In this document: positions 56,393 to 64,000 of the stretch, piece by piece | Layout of the letters: each line of letters opens with the position of its first letter | How positions within the stretch are numbered: position 1 is the first letter of the stretch | The notes under the pieces: generated by a model | What the model saw: the letters and a program-made list of their open reading frames with translations, nothing else | Databases searched by the model: none | What the model was told of the DNA's origin: nothing | Program-made: the position numbers and the translations under genes | NCBI RefSeq assembly: GCF_000321225.1 | Contig: NW_004450465.1 | Location: 1,518,478 to 1,582,477 of the forward strand | DNA from: Odobenus rosmarus divergens | Lineage: Eukaryota > Chordata > Mammalia > Carnivora > Odobenidae | Direction: 5' to 3' | Length of the DNA: 64,000 bases

Positions 56393-59300
56393 CTGGTCAC
56401 AAACCACTAAATTATATTCTCCCACTCACAAATCACTTGCAACCTCAAATTTGAAATTTCCTACATTAGATACCAAGAACACCAATGGAAGACATACTAT
56501 GACATAGCAAAATATTTACATTTTATTTACAAATAATAAAATAGAAAGCTCAAAAGCCTTATTTATGAACCATTAGACACCAAATAAAAAGAATCCAGAA
56601 AAAAATGAAACAGCTAAAAATAAGAATATACTGTCCCATCCTACTTGATTTTAATAACTTTGCAACTGCTTTCAATTCATATTTTTACTGAAACTTTCAT
56701 ATTAATCTATACTTGCTGCCAATCACTTTGTTAAGAAACAGTTCTGAATGTGCTTATCTAGGTTTTTCCATAGTTTCTAAGCCACTTTCTTATTGAAATA
56801 GCCAGAACAGCCCACTGGTAAGGAAAATCTCCCCTAATGCTCCCCTTTATGATCCTTCCCATTGGAATCTGTTTTTCCTCAAAGAGCATCCATCTATGAC
56901 AACATGTCCTCAGAAGCTCTAACCTGCTCTATCCCATTCCTGAGGTGAGAAGAGAGGCTACCCGACCATGGCTGACTGCAATCAGCAATTACACATTCAT
57001 AAATGAGTATGGGGCTTGGTACCTTAAAGAGACCCAGATGTATTTCCTTCACAATCACTATCTTTCTCAAGCAAAGTGCAGATTACAAGCTACACTACGT
57101 ATGCTTTTGTTTTTCAAACAGCAGATTATTACATATATAGGGCAGATGTCTTCCAGGACATTTCTTGGCTGATGTCTTTATTCCGTGATTCCATGAGAGT
57201 TTTCTTCAAATTCTACAAAGTAGTAAGATCTCCAAATGAAGGCAGTCCAGCTATCTTGGGAAAGTAGTTTCCGTTTTAGCTGGCCTGTAAGTGTCAATCC
57301 ATCAGGGGCTGCAGATGCCATTGCTTGGCTTGAGCTCCCCCCCAACCCCCCCCACACACACACTGCACATCACCACCCCCTCCCCGCCCTGCAACGCCTC
57401 ACTGTGAAGTAAAGGTCTTTGGGGCTTTACAATCTCTCCTGAAACCTAGATTGCATCAGTTTCCAAGAATGTCTGACTTTGGCTGTCCAAAATATCTGCC
57501 CAAGTCCCCCTTTCTCTTCACATCTGTCTAAACACAAGGGCAAGAGATATTGTGCATGATGCAAAGCCAAGAGTCAGTGCAATGCTCTTCAAACTCAGAG
57601 TCACCAGTGAGAATGACATGAAACAAACTCAACCTGCTTTTTACAAAAGCTGAATTTAAATTTTCTGTCTGCTAAAAGTACATTTGAAAAATGAAATCTT
57701 TCCATATGGCTTTATTTTCTTCTATATAAAAGGGCTAGACTGAATTCTGTATTTAAAAAAAGATAGAGCTCTATGTACATAGTGCTGACATATACACTAA
57801 AGTCATCTGGAAAAAATACAAACTACTATAACAAATGCCAAATGCCAAAAGTAGCCAGTCTCATTCTATTGAGACAAATAGATTGAAGGGGAAATGTGTT
57901 TAGTTGACAGAATGAATAGAGAAAATCAATCTCTGATCATCAAATATACTGTAACTGGACATGAGGGTTGGGAAGTTTTGAAACATTGTATTTTGCACAC
58001 AAGATAAATTTAAAGCCTTCAAATGAACGTTTTTCAAGAGCTTCTTACAGCCAAGGATGAAATTATTCACACCAGACTAAGTGTTTACATTAGATAGTCC
58101 TCTTTAATTCTTGAGGGGGGGAACCATCTTTTAGTGAAGTATATTTTTACACAAAGTTTTTTGGATCTCAAATGGAGAGAAACAGCATATTCCATAAAAA
58201 GAACATTTAGCATCTAATGTTCAAAACACCCTGCGCCTCCCCTCCCCGCTTTTATGAACACAGTTGTATTAGAGCCCAGATATTTAAGATTATACAGCAA
58301 ATTTGTAATAGACCCACATTTCCTTTTGGAATATAATACAGCTGCAAACAAACAAACAAAAAGTCATATTTCCTCCAGTTATGTGCCAAATGGCCACATC
58401 CTCACACCAATAAGAGAGTCTAGTGGAATCCAGACACTACCAGGAAAATGAGCAGGGATAAAAGGAGGGTAGTCTAACCCTTCTCTTTCATTTGCCATAG
58501 AATAAATCGAAACAGAAAGAAAAGCTTTTCTAAGACTAAAGATCATATTTTTAAGATATAAAGGTTTCTTTTTAACTATGCCTTTTTCTTTTTGGCTAAG
58601 AAGCAGGATCTTATTTTTGCTGAAACACAAGAAAGCACTTCACAAAAAACCTGAATTGCACATAACTTAAAGAAAAAACACTTGATGAGCTCGTTAACAT
58701 AATCCCCACAGTCCCAGCTCTTTCAAATAACAGACTAATTCCATTTCCTTACATTCTGCTACCAAATTCTGCCTCTCTCCATTGCCACCATTTCTTCCAC
58801 TTTGTTTTGTCTTTCCCTTAAGTAAACTGGACACTCTGGTAATTCAATCTCCTGTTCAATGTCATGGTTGAATCAAATCGCTGTCACTCAAAATACAACC
58901 TGCGGCTTGAACTATGGCATGGTTGAATGATCAGGGCAAATATCCCCAAATCTGGAATTTCTGGGTTTTCAACTACTGAGCTACTAAGTGGCTTTAGACA
59001 AGATCTTCTCTATTCCTCAAGAGAACAGGTCAAATCCTGTTTGCACTAACTGGGACTCCATAGAGTGGGGCACTGCGGGCGAGGAGAACTCCACCTGTGT
59101 ATGCACTAAGTGGGTTAGTGGAGAATTGGTCATCATGGGATTTAAGCAGCAAATTGGCGACAACAGCATTGACCTCACAAGATGGACGTGGGTATTAGCA
59201 AATAATGAAAAAACTTAGCAAAATGTCACTTTCACACCAGGGTAGAAATCAGAAAAGACCAAAAGGGAGCCCTCTTTAAAGCTGTCTTTACTCGTGCAGC

Positions 59301-60764
59301 ATAAATAATGAGGTTTCACAAAGAAAACCACTTCCATTCCTACCACTAGCTCTACTTAAACAAGTTTAAGGCCAATAAAAACACAGTGTTGGTTTACAAG
59401 GGTTAGGAGAAATGAAGGAAGATGGTGAATCTCCCTTGAGTTCAGAAGTTTAAAGAGAAAATCTTAAGGATGGAAAGTGACGAATCATTGATACTGACTT
59501 TTTAAAATTTTTTTACTATAATCCAAGATATGAACCAGGACCAAGCATATTATATAAATGTTATTAGACAAAGAGTAGAAACTATTCTAAGGACTATAAC
59601 AGAAGAACACCTGAACAGGGCTTGATTGTGAATTAGAAATTACAAACACACAAATGATTGCAGCCACCTAACCTGCTGGACATTTGCTATGCACTGGGAG
59701 AGGAGTGTTGAAAGGAACCCAGAGGATGAAACTGGTGTTGGAAAACCATCTGACAGGATCCAGAGCTAAGACACCCTGCTCAGAGACCAGAGACCTTTGC
59801 CTAGCAAACTCACTCCAAAGGGGAAAGGGGGCAAGCAGATAGCTCTTTGCTGAGTCCTATCACGAATGAGGCACTCCATAAATCTTTGTAGAATTGAATT
59901 GTTGAAATAAACCATACTCAAAAGAACTGGGATTTTTCAAATTACAGCAGCTGGCTTTATGAGTTGTACTGCTCACACACAGAGTCGTTTGGGAAGGGAA
60001 GGACATCAGAACTAAATAATCTCCTTTGCAACTGATAGTAAAATTAGAGGGAAAGCAAATAGCAAGAGAGCAGACAATCAAAATCAAATGGATGTGGACC
60101 ACTTAAGTAATTGGGTCAAGGGAGAGTAAATGCAGTTCAATTTAGGATAATGTTCAATAAATTGCTTTAAGAAATAACCTAGGGAATACAGGTTAAATGG
60201 AACAACCATGTAGGAGATTGATTTGCAAGTCACAATAAAGAAAATCACTGAAACTAACCACCAGAGCATTACCAACATTAGTAAAAAAGGCCATAGTGAC
60301 CCTAAGAGTGAAAAATGCAAATAGACCTGCTCAGGCCACAGAGCAGCTGTCCTTATTCATGTGCTTCTGTTCTTCCTGTGCTAGGGAAAAGTTAACCATT
60401 TTCCAAACAGCCTTCCAAACTTAAATATATTTCAAGATTACTATGGGCTTCCCCTAATTTCTCTCCAAATTTCCTTATTTGCTGGGAATAATTGGCAGTT
60501 ATAGTCACAGATAAAATGGTCATGTTGTAAGTGTTACCACCCACTTGTCAAATTCTTCAATGGAACAACATGGGTGGCGTGGAGAATCCGTGTTCCCAGA
60601 AAGAAGGTGGGTCACAAAGACAATACCAACCTTACAGGTAAGACCAGGTAAAACTAAAAGTCAACCAAGCCCACACTTTCCCCAGGAACAGAGTTGGAAA
60701 TGACTGACATTTGTCTATTGGAATTTAAATTTGCTTCCTTTAGTTATGGACAAGAAACATGGGG
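56393..60764. other. Long unique AT-rich stretch, no gene seen
   Basis: About 4.4 kb with almost no recognisable repeat apart from a weak MIR-like piece near 58950-59020 and an L2-like scrap near 59840-59910. No frame exceeds 83 codons. It is one of the two largest repeat-poor intervals here, so a conserved noncoding element is possible. Confidence 0.35.
57336..57390 (-). other. C-rich/G-rich strand-asymmetric tract
   Basis: The plus strand reads ctcccccccaaccccccccac, then a short CA run and accaccccctccccgccc. On the minus strand this gives several G-runs of three or more, a G-quadruplex candidate; the plus strand is an i-motif candidate. Confidence 0.7.
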
Positions 60765-60935
60765 ATACCAGTTCATTGCAATGGACATTTGCTGTGTGGT
60801 ATGCCAGACACGGGGTGCTGGGCACTGGGGATTCCACAATGACTGAGCTACAGCCCCCACCTCTGGAGACCCACAGTCAGATAATCACAGCACAATGCAC
60901 AGGGGAGAGGACAGCTTCTGCTGCATGTAAGGTGA
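60765..60935 (-). repeat. L2 LINE fragment
   Basis: tttgctgtgtggtatgccag, acacggggtgctgggcactg and gggattccacaatgactg match the reverse-complement L2 3' end ('ctatgtgccaggcactgttctaggtgctggggatacagcagtga'). Confidence 0.7.
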
Positions 60936-61304
60936 TCACACATACTCCCTGCAGATCTGAACTGGATATAAATTTGGAACAAGTTTCCAAACCCCAGAAA
61001 TAAAAAAAATAATAATGTTTTATTGGTATCTCTAAGGCCCAAATGAGAGATGAACTTCAATCATTTTGCTAAACAAAAATGATTTGCTCTTGCCAGTAAG
61101 ACAGCAGCTTGAGCCATGATATTCCAGCCAACTTCCTTTCTCAGCTCAAATCTGTCCCATTTTGCCCCAGCCCTGGTGGAGTTTGCTCTTCCAAACAGCT
61201 AAGACTCACCTAGATTCCTGAAAGGAGCAGGGCTAACCCAACCAGACTCACTAGGTGTCTGGATTTCACTGGCTTAAGGAAAAACATTTTAATTGAAGGC
61301 AACA

Positions 61305-61500
61305 CAGTTGTGGGAGTCTGAGGTTGGTTTGGATCCAACTTCCACATTCTAGCAGCTTGTTACTCAGCATCTCTCAACATCAACCTACTCATCTTTATAA
61401 CAGGAATAATTACTCTTCGTTGTTAACTTGTTCTTTATACTAAACAAGATAATATAGGTAACAGTGCCTAGCAAATACCTCAATTAATGTTGAGACCCAT
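61305..61500 (+). repeat. MIR SINE fragment
   Basis: gtctgaggttggtttggatc, actcatctttataacaggaa, aagataatataggtaacagt and gcctagcaaatacctcaatt follow MIR order. Confidence 0.7.
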
Positions 61501-61857
61501 TCCATGCCACTATTCCCATCAGACGCTGGGCAAAGATACTTTCCTACATTCCATTCTTCCATTCAGCACGTCACTAAAAAGTAGCAGACAGTGGAAATGG
61601 CCTCAGCTGGTCATGGTATTCCAAGGGATACTTAAGTTTCTATCTTGTGAGTAAAAAACATGCAGGGTCTATAGTGGGAAGACACCCCTCCTTCTAGTAA
61701 ATACTTTCAGAGTCATCCCTCTCAAAACAGTCTTAGGTATATTCCATACTTGATTTTGTCAAAGATGAGTCATGTCTCAGCCACACCAAAAGAACTGGAT
61801 ATGGGAGAATTTTGCCAGAGGGTACAAATAAAGAATGAAAGGGGGAAAAAAAAAACA

Positions 61858-61990
61858 ACACTATGCTTATTCTCATTATAGGTAAGGAATTTTATGGAAA
61901 AGTTGAATAATGGGCCAAAGACACACAGCATTTCAGAAGTAAAGCTGATGAGTGGTCTGCCTCAATTTCCAGCACTGTGCTCTATTTTGG
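61858..61990 (-). repeat. MIR SINE fragment
   Basis: ttctcattataggtaaggaa, ccaaagacacacagcatttc and agaagtaaagctgatgagtg match the reverse-complement MIR core. Confidence 0.6.
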
Positions 61991-62079
61991 CAGGAACTAA
62001 GTCTGCCTTTTTCACTGTCATGGCCTTAACGCTTAGCCCCTAGCAAAGCCCAGAGCCTGCAACTCCTGGCAATACCTAG

Positions 62080-62130
62080 CAACACTTCACCATAATAGGC
62101 ACTCAATAAGTACTTATAAATCAATAATCT
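62080..62130 (+). repeat. L2 3'-tail fragment
   Basis: ccataataggcactcaataa followed by gtacttataaatcaa resembles the L2 end. Confidence 0.5.
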
Positions 62131-63275
62131 TAAGAAAGGTAAAATTAAAAGCATGCAGCAGCTCAGAACCTGCACTTAAAGCGAAACCTAATAAAATATA
62201 TATACATCGAAAAGGAGATATCCTGTTCTAGTGCAGGACAAAACGAGACATTTTTTCCAAACTAGCAAAGACTGTGAAGTAAGTTCCCCCATTCCTACCC
62301 AATCATTATCTTGCAATATCTCCCACCCCTCTTTTTTTCAGGACAATTTGCTATCCATTCCCAAAAACAACTCTCCAAATAAAATATATTTCATCATGGT
62401 TCAAACTTACAACATTTTTTAATAAGGAAACACCAGATAAACACTAGGAGAGCTAATACTTTGGTGCCAAACAACCAAACAGATGTGATTCCTACCACTT
62501 CCTACCTTTCCAAAAGACGTGATTAATGGGGAATTATAGGAATATTCTAATTCTTGATGAAAAGCTTGATTGATTTATTGGTGCCTGCAGCCAAACAATA
62601 ACAAGGTCCATGTTTCAAATCACTACAGATGACCCAGAATCTGGGGCTCATCACGATTCTATACTTTGACAAGACTGGTGCCAAGAAAATCTCCTCCAGG
62701 CTCAGGAATCCTTCTTCCTTTCTGGATAAATTCTACATAGCTTTCCCATTAGCTCCTGCCTCGGGTTAAGATTTCTTGCAGCAGCCTTGTAAATGACTCC
62801 TGTCTTTTAAAGAGTCGTTAAAGTTATACCATGTCTCTGATTCCCACCTTTGGAACAATTTCCACTTTCCACCCAAACAGGACCTTGCACAGAAGTGCTC
62901 AGCCCTGCATCAATCATCCCTGGAAACCATCATGGTCCTTCTGTTCGTGGACTAGGTTGGGTTCTTCTGCTCTGTCTGTACAGCATTTGTATCTCCCCCA
63001 CGGCATATCTTCATATAATATTAATTTCTATTTAATTGCCTATCTTTTCAACTAGACTGCATGACATCATATCCTCAGTACCTGGTGGTTGTTAAGTAAA
63101 TGAATGCCTCCCAAAGTTTTATCAGCCTTTAAAAGTCCAAATTTCATTCTTTCTCATGAGAGAAACCATAGCACTATTACTTAAGCTAATAGTTTCCTGA
63201 TACCCATTCTAATCTTTGTTCTTTGTTCTTTGTAACTGAACCCCAGGCGTTTTGGCAAGGAACAAGACCACATAG
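62131..63275. other. Mostly unique sequence, no gene seen
   Basis: A likely L2 end lies at about 62990-63110 (gcctatcttttcaactagac, followed by agtacctggtggttgttaag). No exon is supported. Confidence 0.4.
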
Positions 63276-63630
63276 CTAGAGATGCTTCCAGCCTCCCTTG
63301 CAGCTAGGCTCTGGGTGTGAGCTGAAGAGATGTGTACAACTTCCAGGTCATGTCATTAAAAAGAGGCTGCCTCTCCTCTACTTGCTCCTTCCCATTCTTA
63401 AAGGCTGGAAAGCAAACATAGTGGTGCTGAGACAGCTGCAGCCAGGGAAATGAGTACAACAACCTAACGATGGCAGAATCACAAGACAGACGAAACCTAG
63501 TCCCGGGTGACCTCAGATAGTAGACCCATCTGTCTACCCTGGACTGCTCACCTGTCCCTAGACTTACAACAGAGAGAAGCCATCTTGTCTCTTTATGCCT
63601 CTGAATTTTGGGGTCTCTCTCTTTTAGCAT
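63276..63630 (+). mobile_element. Probable MLT1-related LTR relic
   Basis: gatgcttccagcctcccttg, cagctaggctctgggtgtga, gatgtgtacaacttccaggt and catcttgtctctttatgcc, ending attttggggtctctctc, follow a dispersed LTR pattern I associate with old MaLR elements. The identification is from memory and tentative. Confidence 0.4.
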
Positions 63631-64000
63631 CATAAGTTGAACCTTTAATAATCCATATTGTTTGTAAATTCCTATAACTTAATTTTGACTACAGAAAGGG
63701 ACATTTTTGAAGTTTCCTAACCAAGTATCCAAACACTGCATATCACTACCATCATGGATATAGGAAACTTATAATCATCTACTATTCATGAAGCTACTAT
63801 CCAAAAGCAATAAACAATAGAGCATAATTCTATTTACCACCTGCACTAGAGTCAATGCTTTATATATATAACTGATGGCTGCTGTCTTAATTTGGGGTTG
63901 TAAAAAAATGTTGTGCTAAGTGATACCAACTCGTAAAGTGACAAATCGTCCTTTTCAATGTAATTTTGGAGCACTATTTATTTGTATAAATAGTGTATTT

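Noticed and set aside
55805..56399. aaactggt at both ends of the old L1 as a target-site duplication
   Set aside because: The left copy is part of the conserved L1 sequence itself (ctggtacaaccactttgg), so the match is coincidental.

Overview
This window is mammalian nuclear DNA from a carnivore, most likely a non-canid caniform of the bear, seal or mustelid type. The main evidence is at least eleven tRNA-derived CAN-SINEs. Most begin with gcctgggtggctcag and carry the central motif ggctcaggtcatgatcc, a CT-rich stretch and an (A)AATAAAT tail. That central motif matches the arctoid form and differs from the dog (SINEC_Cf) and cat forms as I know them. A 5'-truncated LINE-1 (L1) with the two-part 3' UTR known from these carnivores lies at 21.7-22.6 kb. 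The DNA is AT-rich, CpG-poor and full of old mammalian repeats (MIR, L2, MLT1/MLT2 LTRs, hAT relics and old L1 ends).

I find no protein-coding exon, rRNA, tRNA gene or CRISPR array that I can support. The longest open frames are under about 195 codons, match no family I recognise, often have no ATG at their start, and in several cases run through repeats. The window is best read as intergenic or deep-intronic sequence. The only coding relics are L1 ORF2 fragments, at 1-225 on the minus strand and 21.7-22.2 kb on the plus strand, both frameshifted or truncated.

Layout. 0-6.5 kb: L1 ORF2 relic joined to a SINE head, an MLT2-like LTR, an MLT1 LTR, and a SINE nested in an old antisense L1. 6.5-16 kb: mostly unique sequence with a hAT relic, L2, two MIRs and a MER5-like element. 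16-24 kb: old L1 3' ends, an MLT1 LTR, a SINE with a 19-base target-site duplication, and the younger L1. 24-28 kb: microsatellite, polypurine tract, and a duplicated L1 tail split by a SINE. 28.6-30.2 kb: a repeat-poor block with more CpGs than its surroundings, the best candidate here for a regulatory element. 30.5-31.4 kb: three MER5-like relics. 32-52 kb: six plus-strand SINEs, microsatellites, L2/MIR fragments, a hAT relic and an MLT1 LTR. 52-64 kb: L2, a polypurine/G-quadruplex tract, an old L1 3' end and long unique AT-rich stretches.

Nothing here looks like an undescribed biological system. The most useful observations are insertion structures (target-site duplications, nesting, chimeras), non-B-DNA tracts and the candidate noncoding block. 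Repeat subfamily names come from memory of consensus sequences and were not searched; ends of old repeats are accurate to about 10-30 bases.
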